Source of the DNA: Pseudocitrobacter vendiensis
Lineage (GTDB): Bacteria; Pseudomonadota; Gammaproteobacteria; Enterobacterales; Enterobacteriaceae
Direction of reading: 5' to 3'
NCBI RefSeq assembly: GCF_943590815.1
Contig: NZ_CALSBS010000013.1
Coordinates: 1 to 64,000, forward strand
Length of the DNA stretch: 64,000 bases
Shown here: piece after piece, positions 8,300-15,431 of the stretch
Layout of the letters: the number at the start of each line of letters is the position of its first letter
Numbering within the stretch: position 1 is the stretch's first letter
Notes under the pieces: model-generated
Seen by the model: only the letters and a program-made list of their open reading frames with translations
Told to the model about the DNA's origin: nothing
Databases searched by the model: none
Position numbers and translations under genes: made by a program

Positions 8300-8548
8300 G
8301 TCCTCATCCCATAAAGGGTAGGGCCTACCCCCGGCATCGAGCAAACCTGACCACCCTGCCCTTATTAAGACCCCACATGCGGCAATGGTGCCCTGTCCAC
8401 GCCGCCCGCGAACTTTGAGGAAATGGGGAGAAAATAAAAAGAAAACAAAAAGTTATCGGCTGAAGTACGTGCAAAGGTCGGGAATCAGGCGAAGCCTGAC
8501 AGCACGTTGGGGCCTGGCAGGGGGCTTGAGGGATGAGGACATGCAATT
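8292..8548. repeat. 19-bp inverted repeat pair
   Basis: GGGATGAGGACATGCAATT occurs on the minus strand at 8310-8292 and on the plus strand at 8530-8548, about 220 bp apart. Both copies contain a ribosome-site-like GAGGA and an ATG. The enclosed segment has no clear gene. It may be the trace of an inverted duplication or an invertible segment. Confidence 0.5.
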
Positions 8549-8614
8549 GTGTTATCACGTCCGCACCAGCTGTCGTGGAAATCATCCCCGGCCGGTTAAC
8601 CCGGTTTCGGATGT

Positions 8615-9007
8615 TCACCAGTTTTCCGGGTAGCAAGGCCAGCTCATCCAGACATCGAGCACCTCGGTATCACTGACCGCCGCAGCGTAAATCCCGGCAC
8701 CCGGGAAGAAATAGACAGGCAGGCTGGCGGCGGGTGACGTGCTGTCATCCGTCAGGGAGCCGACAACCTCATGCGGCCCCCGGAGTAAATCACCCAGGTA
8801 GTCATCCGGCCTGATGCCGTTGCGGGATGCAGCCATCTCCACAAACTCCGCCAGCGGATGGCGGGTCGGATAACCCCTGAACACTTCATACGATGGCGAA
8901 ACACATTCGCCGCTGGTGGACCGCCCCCAGTACCCGGCCAGTTGTTCCGGACCGAGTCCACAGGCATGTTGGGTGACCTGTGCTTTAAACTGTTCGAACG
9001 TATTCAT
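8615..9007 (-). CDS. Hypothetical protein
   Basis: A 130-residue protein from ATG 9007 (AGGA just upstream), starting MNTFEQFKAQVTQHACGLGP. The longer frame to 9109 lacks a ribosome site. It is acidic and soluble, with a compact C-terminal part rich in aromatic residues (VYFFPGAGIYAAAVS, VWMSWPCY). No family recognised; proteins of this type occur in plasmid leading or accessory regions. Confidence 0.6.
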   Translation of the reverse strand: MNTFEQFKAQVTQHACGLGPEQLAGYWGRSTSGECVSPSYEVFRGYPTRHPLAEFVEMAASRNGIRPDDYLGDLLRGPHEVVGSLTDDSTSPAASLPVYFFPGAGIYAAAVSDTEVLDVWMSWPCYPENW

Positions 9008-9534
9008 TCCTGAAGTCCCTGTAGGGTATATTTGGCAAACCTCCCTGCCAGCGTCACTACCGGCAGGACACCGCATTGTCAGACGCGACCACCGGCTATG
9101 AACCGGCAAGACGTCAGTCGCCCGCCAGCCCGGGTGAGGTGGAATACAGTTTACCAGTTCCGGCCGACTGACTTTGCCGCCAGGAGACGCTAATTACACT
9201 ATTATTGAATCTTTGCATCTTCGATGACCAATATCGCCCCGACGCTGAACGCTACTGGAATGCATCTCTTGCCACGATTGAAAGGATCAAACACACCTAC
9301 CGCGCAAAAATCCGGAACTCCTGATCCAGTCTTTCGGCCATAACAGCCCAACGCTAATGTATGTCCATTAGCGTTGGGCTGTTATGATGGCTGTGCCAGT
9401 TTATATTACCGGACTGATCATGATAGGTACTCTGAGACCATGTAAGAAATGAACAACCCATTACTGCTTAAGGCGAGCAAGTAGATTTTGTTTACGTTTC
9501 CATGCCCGCCAGGCCCGTAACTCACCAGCCCCCT
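9008..9534. other. Intergenic region with a decayed coding fragment and a long palindrome
   Basis: The plus-strand frame ending at the TGA near 9323 reads as about 40 plausible codons (FDDQYRPDAERYWNASLAT...) without a start codon in context and may be the 3' end of a lost gene. It is followed by the palindrome at 9339-9386. Nothing else recognised. Confidence 0.35.
9339..9386. repeat. Perfect 21-bp inverted repeat with 6-nt loop
   Basis: The arm CATAACAGCCCAACGCTAAT(G) at 9339-9359 is exactly complementary to 9366-9386, with loop TATGTC. There is no T-run on either side. It contains GCCCAAC and GTTGGGC in the places expected for integron attC core sites, but lacks the bulged bases. It is probably a terminator-like or element-end hairpin downstream of the decayed fragment. 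Confidence 0.6.
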
Positions 9535-10608
9535 TCAGAGCAATGAGAAATTTGTTGGTCCTTCAGTTGTTGCCACCTTACTGTCTTCGCAGGCCGTCAG
9601 GCAGACACTTTTAAGTCGGTGGTTGTAGAGGCCAATACGGGCGATTTCCTGGAGATAATCCCGTTCCTCCATCGTTAGCGACTGCCCTTCCTGTGATTTT
9701 GTGATCATGTCCTGCCAGTTCAGCAATTTCTCGTAATTCACATGCTCACTGGTGTCGAGACAATGCAGACGGAAGTAACGTATAAACAGCGGAAATTCAT
9801 CAGTCTGGGCTATATTGGATGCTCTGACGGTGAGCCGACACAAACAAACGATGGTGTCCTGCTGCATTCTTATCAGCGTATTCATGCTCTGGGGTAAGAT
9901 GTCCGGCAGCTTCATGTAGCAGTCGGAAAGACGCTGGAGAAGTGGTCCTGCTTCCGCAGGCTCACGGCCCTGATAAACCTTCAGGGGTTCAGTCCCCAGT
10001 TCCTGCATCATGGGATGATACAACCACTCTCGTGACTCCGTCTCATCAATGATAATTTTCTCGATACGTTCGCTGTAGGTTCCATCTCGCCTGCCAAGTT
10101 GTACCTGACTGATTTCGTATTCTATATCCGGCAGATCGATACGTAATGCTGCTACCATTTCCGAGGGATGGAGATGGTCGAACGTCAGCTTCCCGGCCAC
10201 GCTGCGATCGGTATCAAGAAACACGGCGACACAGAGGTCGTTAACCTTCACAAACAGATCTGCCGTGGCGCCGAACATGCTTCCGCTGCCGCTTACCTCA
10301 TCAAGTGGCACCTTCCCGCCTTCATAACCGGCCAGAAGATGCGGGAAACCGAGAAGATGTCTTTCCCGGACAACTTCAATAATTTTTCCCCGAATCGCCT
10401 CCATCAAGCCGTCACAATCACCGAAGAGGTCCGTGGTGTGGCTATAGTGCCAGAGTTTGACCTCACCCTGCCTGGCGATCAAATCCGTACGACACCCGGG
10501 GCAGATACAGTTGCATGCACTCCCTCTGCTTACTTCCGTGATGTCCAGATACCGTCCAGTTTCGCGATGGAGTCCGAAAGGAATCCCATAGGTATAGCTC
10601 TTTCGCAT
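9535..10608 (-). CDS. CoiA-like protein with zinc-binding N-terminus
   Basis: A 357-residue protein from ATG 10608 (GGGGGAAATAAC before it). The N-terminal segment CNCICPGCRTDLIARQGEV then KLWHYSH has the Cys-rich and HxxxH pattern of the CoiA-like/competence-protein family N-terminal zinc domain. The centre may hold a nuclease-like fold (LFVKVNDLCVAVFLDTDRSVAG), but no clear catalytic motif is certain. The C-terminal part is alpha-helical. CoiA relatives are linked to DNA uptake and recombination; here the context is an accessory region of a mobile replicon and the role is unknown. Confidence 0.5.
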   Translation of the reverse strand: MRKSYTYGIPFGLHRETGRYLDITEVSRGSACNCICPGCRTDLIARQGEVKLWHYSHTTDLFGDCDGLMEAIRGKIIEVVRERHLLGFPHLLAGYEGGKVPLDEVSGSGSMFGATADLFVKVNDLCVAVFLDTDRSVAGKLTFDHLHPSEMVAALRIDLPDIEYEISQVQLGRRDGTYSERIEKIIIDETESREWLYHPMMQELGTEPLKVYQGREPAEAGPLLQRLSDCYMKLPDILPQSMNTLIRMQQDTIVCLCRLTVRASNIAQTDEFPLFIRYFRLHCLDTSEHVNYEKLLNWQDMITKSQEGQSLTMEERDYLQEIARIGLYNHRLKSVCLTACEDSKVATTEGPTNFSLL

Positions 10609-10899
10609 GTTATTTCCCCCGCAGCATACAGACATTCACTATATCGGACGAAAGCAGTATGACATTTCGATAAGAGGTCTTTTTTCATGAGTTTTTAAGT
10701 TGCTTTTATTACTGTGGCAGGGGCAAATGGATAAAGCGATGGCAATTCTATGCTGGTAAAAAGCTACTTTTCCGGTTGCCCGTCCCTCCACCAGCAGTGA
10801 GACTTATTAATACGGACGGAACCGGAATTAGTGAGCATTCCAACAGTGGGCTCACTTTCAGGACGAAAGCTGATTTAATATAAATACTGGACCCTACAT

Positions 10900-11541
10900 T
10901 CAATGCAGTTTGTGTTGATCAATATAACCCATCATAAATTGCATAAGTTCCGGGTCACTCCGGGCAGAAAAAAGTACAGTCACTACGTTTTTCATCGCAC
11001 TTGTCGCATTGCTGGCGTCAATAGCATTCTTGTCATTTATAATTGCATTATTCCCAATTTTATTAATCTGATTAATTACTTCATCCTCACTGATGCTTGT
11101 ACTCCGGATTGAATCAAAAATCGGGTAGGCCTGCGCCGCATATTCAGTGAAGCGGACAGCATCAAGGCTCGATGCCAACGCCGCCTTTTCCTGTCGGGAA
11201 TATACCGCCAAAGCGGTCTGACTCAGCAACTCCGAAGGCGTCTCGCAGGCCGCAGTACTGGTGTTCCCCTGGATCATGCCCATTCTGAAAAAATTCGAGA
11301 CAACCTTGTTTATTTCATCATTCATTATCTGGCTGAAACCAACTTTTGGGTCTGAGGTAGTGAAATTTGCCCTGTAGTTCTCAAGCGCCAGAGAGGCAAC
11401 CTCTGCGTTGCCCGTCTGAGTTGCGTTACAGGCGTAACGGTAACCTTCATCCAGTTTTTGACTGAACTCGTTTAGGCTCGCCGCGTTTAAATAAAAGGAG
11501 ATGAATGGAAGAGTTAAAATTAATAAAGGTTTAATTCCCAT
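10900..11541 (-). CDS. Secreted/periplasmic hypothetical protein
   Basis: About 213 residues from ATG 11541 (a GTG at 11553 is also in frame). It starts with a clear signal peptide, MGIKPLLILTLPFISFYLNA, with likely cleavage after that alanine. The mature part is helical with two cysteines (YACNATQ and AACETP) that could form a disulphide. No known family. It lies alone between the CoiA-like gene and hha. Confidence 0.6.
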   Translation of the reverse strand: MGIKPLLILTLPFISFYLNAASLNEFSQKLDEGYRYACNATQTGNAEVASLALENYRANFTTSDPKVGFSQIMNDEINKVVSNFFRMGMIQGNTSTAACETPSELLSQTALAVYSRQEKAALASSLDAVRFTEYAAQAYPIFDSIRSTSISEDEVINQINKIGNNAIINDKNAIDASNATSAMKNVVTVLFSARSDPELMQFMMGYIDQHKLH

Positions 11542-11717
11542 GCGTTTTACCACAACAGAGCAAGTAAAGCATTTTAAGTGAAGTTATTACTTTTCTGATT
11601 AAACTAATTCCCAGAGGTGGTAATAAATAATTTAATAAATTTATATGTTCAACAGACGATTTCATAAACCTCTTTTTGTTAAACGTCGGCTGTATAATGG
11701 TTCCCGGGATTTTCATT

Positions 11718-11930
11718 TTACTGACGAACCAGGGTCCATACACTGGCGGGGACTTTATCGTAGAGTTTTTTCATTGTCAGTTCAGCTTTTCGATGGTCAT
11801 ATGCCCCGGAAATTTCTAGTGAAACTATACCAACATTCTTTTCACAGAGTCGTTCAAATACTTTTTCCAGTGTGTCAAATGAAGAGCACTTACGAAATTT
11901 CATCAAATACGCCTGTTTAGTTTCGGACAT
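11718..11930 (-). CDS. hha: Hha/YmoA-family nucleoid modulator
   Basis: A 70-residue protein from ATG 11930 (AAGG upstream). It matches the Hha family: YLMKFRKCSSFDTLEKVFER corresponds to the N-terminal half and AYDHRKAELTMKKLYDKVPA to the conserved C-terminal half. Hha-like proteins bind H-NS and modulate silencing of horizontally acquired genes; plasmids often carry their own copy. A longer frame through this gene crosses the ICE end and is an artefact. The gene is only about 130 bp from the ICE left end, so it is the nearest host gene on that side. Confidence 0.88.
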   Translation of the reverse strand: MSETKQAYLMKFRKCSSFDTLEKVFERLCEKNVGIVSLEISGAYDHRKAELTMKKLYDKVPASVWTLVRQ

Positions 11931-12053
11931 GGTCAACCTTAAGTTATTTTCAGCAAAAGTACAGTATCCCAATCTTATGTGGATTTGTTCCGGGAATCTA
12001 ATTTTTTTTGCAACTATTTGACGTATAACTCCGGCTCGTTGCTGAACTGGCGG

Positions 12054-12070
12054 GCCCCCTTTTTTTGTTT
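12054..12070. other. Probable attL of the ICE
   Basis: The stretch CCCCTTTTTTTGTTTCAC marks the change from AT-richer host DNA to GC-rich ICE DNA, about 180 bp before the integrase gene. TTTTTTGTT is shared with the right end near 54,549-54,557. Tn4371-family elements are known to use short T-rich att cores. The exact crossover base is not determined. Confidence 0.55.
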
Positions 12071-12243
12071 CACGATGACTCCAGCCCGGTAGTTCGCTGG
12101 ACTGCGACGTAGCCCGATACAACAGGTTTATCAATAGCTTACGCGCGTCCATCATATGCCGGTGCTTTCTGAAACTTGACCCGGTTCTCCCTCGCGCCGC
12201 TCCTATCTGGCTCCTGGAATCCGGGTCGTTCCAAGGAGTCATC

Positions 12244-13443
12244 ATGGCAAAGATCAAGCTCACCAAGACCGCCGTAGAGTCGGCGCAACCCCAGGCGAAG
12301 GACATCGAACTACGGGATACCGTCGTGCCCGGCTTCCTTTGCAAGATTACCCCGACGGGACGCCGGGTGTTCATGCTCCAGTACCGCACGAACTCTGGCC
12401 AGCCCCGCAAGCCCTCGCTGGGACTCTACGGGGAGCTAACCGTCGAACAGGCGCGGGTCAAAGCGCAGGACTGGCTGGCCGAGGTTCGCCGGGGTGGTGA
12501 TCCCGGCGGTGCCAAGGCCGAGGCGCGCAAGGCGCCCACGATGGCCGAGTTGTGCAAAAAGTTCATGGAGGACTACTCCAAGAAGCGCAACAAGGTCAGC
12601 ACGCAGGACGGCTACCAGGGCGTCATCGACCGCAACATCATCCCGCTGCTGGGCCGCAAGAAGGTGCATGACGTGAAGCGGCCCGACATTGCGGGGCTCA
12701 TGGAAAAGCTGGCCTACAAGCCGACCGAGGCCAACAAGACCTTCGGCGTGCTGCGCAAGATGTTCAACTTGGCCGAAGTCTGGGGCTTCCGCCCGGACGG
12801 TACGAATCCGTGCCGCCACGTCCCGATGTACCCGCCGGGCAAGGAAACCCGGCTCATCGTGGACGAGGAAATGGTGCGGATCTTCCGCCAGTTGGAGAAA
12901 CTGGAGGCGGAGGGGCTGGAGAACTACGTCATCCCGTTGGCGATCCGGCTGCAATTCGAGTTTGCGGCGCGGCGCTCCGAAATCTGCCCGCTCGAATGGA
13001 GCTGGCTGGACTTCGAGAACCGGCGCGTGGTGTGGCCCGACAGCAAGGTTGGCGGCATTTCCAAGCCCATGAGCGAGGAAGCCTATCGGCTGCTTTCGAC
13101 GGCGCCGCGTCTGGAAGGCTGCCCTTACGTCCTGCCGTCGCCGAACGACCCGGCCAAGCACCTGACCTTTGGCGAGCACTATGGCGGCTGGTGCCGGACG
13201 CTCAAGGCCGCCAGCGTGCCGCACGTAGGCACGCACGGCATCCGTCATCGCTCGACCACCGACATTGCCAATTCCGGTGTGCCGACCAAAGTGGGAATGA
13301 AGCTGACGGGCCACAAGACCGTGGCGATGTTCATGCACTACGTCCACACCGAGGACAAGCCGGTGCGCGAGGCGGCCGAGCTGGTGGCCAGCCGCCGCCA
13401 AGCCATCACGGGCGCGCGGCAGCTTGCGGAGGCGGTGGCATGA
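12244..13443 (+). CDS. int: ICE tyrosine integrase (Tn4371 type)
   Basis: A 399-residue tyrosine recombinase with an N-terminal arm-binding domain (DUF4102-like, to about residue 90), a core-binding SAM-like domain (PTMAELCKKFMEDYSKKRNK) and a catalytic domain. The catalytic Arg is in FAARRSEICPL, the HxxR box is HGIRHRSTTDIA, the following His is in GHKTVAMF, and the tyrosine nucleophile is in MHYVHTED. AAGGAG precedes the ATG. It is the first gene inside the left end, as in Tn4371-like ICEs, and should catalyse excision and integration between attL and attR. Confidence 0.93.
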   Translation: MAKIKLTKTAVESAQPQAKDIELRDTVVPGFLCKITPTGRRVFMLQYRTNSGQPRKPSLGLYGELTVEQARVKAQDWLAEVRRGGDPGGAKAEARKAPTMAELCKKFMEDYSKKRNKVSTQDGYQGVIDRNIIPLLGRKKVHDVKRPDIAGLMEKLAYKPTEANKTFGVLRKMFNLAEVWGFRPDGTNPCRHVPMYPPGKETRLIVDEEMVRIFRQLEKLEAEGLENYVIPLAIRLQFEFAARRSEICPLEWSWLDFENRRVVWPDSKVGGISKPMSEEAYRLLSTAPRLEGCPYVLPSPNDPAKHLTFGEHYGGWCRTLKAASVPHVGTHGIRHRSTTDIANSGVPTKVGMKLTGHKTVAMFMHYVHTEDKPVREAAELVASRRQAITGARQLAEAVA

Positions 13444-14504
13444 ACGGGCGCCGGCCATCAGCAGCATCGCTCGCAGCGCCCGCGGCGCTGCTGGGCGACA
13501 TTCGGGCACTGATCGAGGCGGCGCGCAAGCGCGCCGCCTCGACGGTGAATAGCGAGCTTACGATGCTCTACTGGCGCATCGGCCAACGCATCCACACGCA
13601 GGTCTTGGACAGGCGCCGGGGCGCCTACGGCAAGGAAGTTCTGCCCACCTTGGCTGCGCAGTTGGTGGAGGAGTACGGCAGCAGCTTTGCAGAGCAGAAC
13701 TTGCGCCGCATGGTGCAGTTCGCCGCCACCTTCCCCGACGAGCGAATTCTCGTATCACTGATACGAGAATTGAGCTGGACGCACTTCATCGCCCTGATGC
13801 CGCTGAAAGACCCGCTCCAGCGGGACTACTACGCACAGATGGCCAGCACCCAACGCTGGAGCGTGCGGACGCTGCGCGAGCGTATCGACTCGATGCTGTA
13901 CGAGCGCACGGCGCTTTCCCAAAAGCCGGAAGAAACCATAGCGCAGGAGTTGGCGACCCTGCGCGATGCGCAGCGCATGTCGCCGGCCCTGGTCATGCGC
14001 GACCCGTACATCCTCGACTTCCTGGGCCTGCGGGACACTTGGCAGGAAGGCGACTTGGAAGCGGCGATCATCCGTGAAATGGAGTCCTTCCTGCTGGAGC
14101 TGGGCGCGGGCTTCTCATTCGTCGCCCGGCAGAAGCGCATTCCGATCGACGACGAGGATTTCCACCTTGACCTTCTGTTCTACAACCGCAAGCTGCGGCG
14201 GCTGGTTGCGGTGGAGTTGAAGGTAGGTGACTTCAAGGCGGCCTACAAAGGGCAGATGGAGCTTTACCTTCGGTGGCTAGACAAGCACGAACGGGAGCCG
14301 GAGGAAGCCTCGCCGCTCGGGATCATCCTTTGCACCGGCAAGAAGCGCGAGCAGATCGAATTGCTGGAGCTGGACAAGTCCGGCATCCACGTTGCCGAGT
14401 ATCTGACCGCCTTGCCGCCGAGGGGCGTGCTGGTGGAGCGGCTGCAACAGGCAACGCAACGGGCGCAGTTGCAAATCGAGCAGCGCAAGACGGACAACGA
14501 GTAG
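13440..14504 (+). CDS. DUF1016/YhcG-type PD-(D/E)XK nuclease
   Basis: A 354-residue protein starting at ATG 13440, overlapping the integrase stop as ATGA. The N-terminal DUF1016 domain (about residues 15-155) includes LYWRIGQRIH and the NLRRMVQFA helix. The C-terminal nuclease domain shows DLLFYNRKLRRLVAVELK, with the D...ExK pattern of the PD-(D/E)XK fold. Homologues often sit near integrases and defence genes in mobile elements. Coupling to int suggests co-expression after excision. The biological role is not established. Confidence 0.85.
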   Translation: MNGRRPSAASLAAPAALLGDIRALIEAARKRAASTVNSELTMLYWRIGQRIHTQVLDRRRGAYGKEVLPTLAAQLVEEYGSSFAEQNLRRMVQFAATFPDERILVSLIRELSWTHFIALMPLKDPLQRDYYAQMASTQRWSVRTLRERIDSMLYERTALSQKPEETIAQELATLRDAQRMSPALVMRDPYILDFLGLRDTWQEGDLEAAIIREMESFLLELGAGFSFVARQKRIPIDDEDFHLDLLFYNRKLRRLVAVELKVGDFKAAYKGQMELYLRWLDKHEREPEEASPLGIILCTGKKREQIELLELDKSGIHVAEYLTALPPRGVLVERLQQATQRAQLQIEQRKTDNE

Positions 14505-14855
14505 TCCTGTCCCAAGCAGTCGGGCGTCCCGGCGTGCCGCCGTCGCGCTGTCGTGCTGCGCATCGAGCTTCGCTGCGCGAGTCTCGCCCCTGTCGGGCTT
14601 CCATCACTGACGCCTCCGTCCCGGCTCGTTGATCCGGGCCTGCGCGCTCCGCTTGCCAAAAATCGACTCTGTGCAGTGGGCGGGTGTGGGCGGTCTTGCT
14701 GTTCCCTTCACCGTATCACGGCGTTCTCGCCGTCAAGGGCGGCGCGCGCCATGCGCGCTTGCGTCCTGGCGGCCGTCTGCGACCCCTGACTGCTTGCGCT
14801 GCGCCGTGCTGCCGCCGGTTCCGGGCAATTCCGCCCGAGCAACCGGAGCACGATC
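14505..14855. other. GC-rich intergenic region with repeat copy
   Basis: No convincing gene. Positions 14602-14656 match 17886-17940 at about 45 of 55 bases without gaps; the 16-bp core TGCGCGCTCCGCTTGC also recurs at 22884-22899. An A-plus-C rich leader with CCGGAG lies just before radC. Confidence 0.5.
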
Positions 14856-15365
14856 ATGTCGCAACTGTCCTTTCCCTCGTTCGATTCCTGTCTGCTGGTG
14901 CGCGACGCGCACGGGCGCTATCTACCGGCATCGGCCGACGACATTCTGGAAGCTGCGCGCCAGGTCATTGACCGGAAAATGCAGCGCGGAGCAGAGTTCA
15001 CTTCGCCGGCGGCGGTCAAGGAATACTTGCGTACAAAGTTGGCCAGCTTCGAGCATGAGGTGTTCGTAGTGCTGTTCATGGATACGCGCCATCGTCTGAT
15101 CGAATACAGGGAGATGTTCCACGGCACTATTGACGGTGCGTCGGTGTATCCGCGCGAAGTGGTCAAGGAGGCGCTGCGGCTCAATGCGGCGGCGGTCGTC
15201 GTTTCGCACAACCATCCGAGCGGAAACCCCGAGCCGAGCGCGGCTGACCGGGCGCTGACCCAGCGGCTCAAGGAAGCGTTGGGTCTGGTGGACGTGCGCG
15301 TGCTCGATCACATCATCGTTGCGGGCAACGAAACGGCATCGTTCGCCGAGCATGGGCTGATCTAG
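14856..15365 (+). CDS. radC: RadC family JAB-domain protein
   Basis: A 169-residue RadC-like protein with the MPN/JAB metal-binding motif SHNHPSGNPEPSAAD (about residue 112) and an upstream glutamate in LIEYREMFHGT. The start ATG 14856 has CCGGAGC before it. The N-terminal HhH region of chromosomal RadC is absent, as usual for versions in mobile elements. RadC is a standard early gene of Tn4371-like ICEs; its role is unclear, possibly in DNA processing. Confidence 0.9.
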   Translation: MSQLSFPSFDSCLLVRDAHGRYLPASADDILEAARQVIDRKMQRGAEFTSPAAVKEYLRTKLASFEHEVFVVLFMDTRHRLIEYREMFHGTIDGASVYPREVVKEALRLNAAAVVVSHNHPSGNPEPSAADRALTQRLKEALGLVDVRVLDHIIVAGNETASFAEHGLI

Positions 15366-15368
15366 CCC

Positions 15369-15389
15369 AAGGGGCTTCGGCCCCTTTTT
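15369..15389 (+). terminator. Terminator after radC
   Basis: The stem AAGGGGC-TTCG-GCCCCTT is followed by T residues (TTTTTG) 4 bp after the radC stop. It is a canonical rho-independent terminator on the plus strand and also separates radC from the convergent ATPase gene. Confidence 0.8.
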
Positions 15390-15431
15390 GCTGCGCCTGG
15401 TGGCATAGCTATGGCCCTCGCGGCCTGATGC

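Noticed and set aside
8385-8633. 82-codon plus-strand frame
   Set aside because: No ribosome site at its GTG/ATG starts, lysine/arginine-rich composition and overlap with the inverted repeat and the next gene's end; not supported as a gene.
9339-9386. Calling the palindrome an integron attC site
   Set aside because: Core-like boxes are present, but arms are perfectly paired without the extrahelical bases needed for strand choice, and no integrase or cassette array is near.
12000-12243. A tRNA gene as the ICE insertion target
   Set aside because: No cloverleaf or tRNA 3' end is visible at either end; the shared sequence is a T-rich core as in Tn4371-like elements.
11718-12410. A 230-codon minus-strand frame through hha and into the integrase gene
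   Set aside because: Only the last 70 codons are Hha-like; the rest crosses the ICE boundary and runs antisense to int, so it is a chance frame.
12436-13509. 357-codon frame antisense to the integrase
   Set aside because: Integrase motifs on the plus strand are unambiguous; the antisense protein has low-complexity shadow composition.
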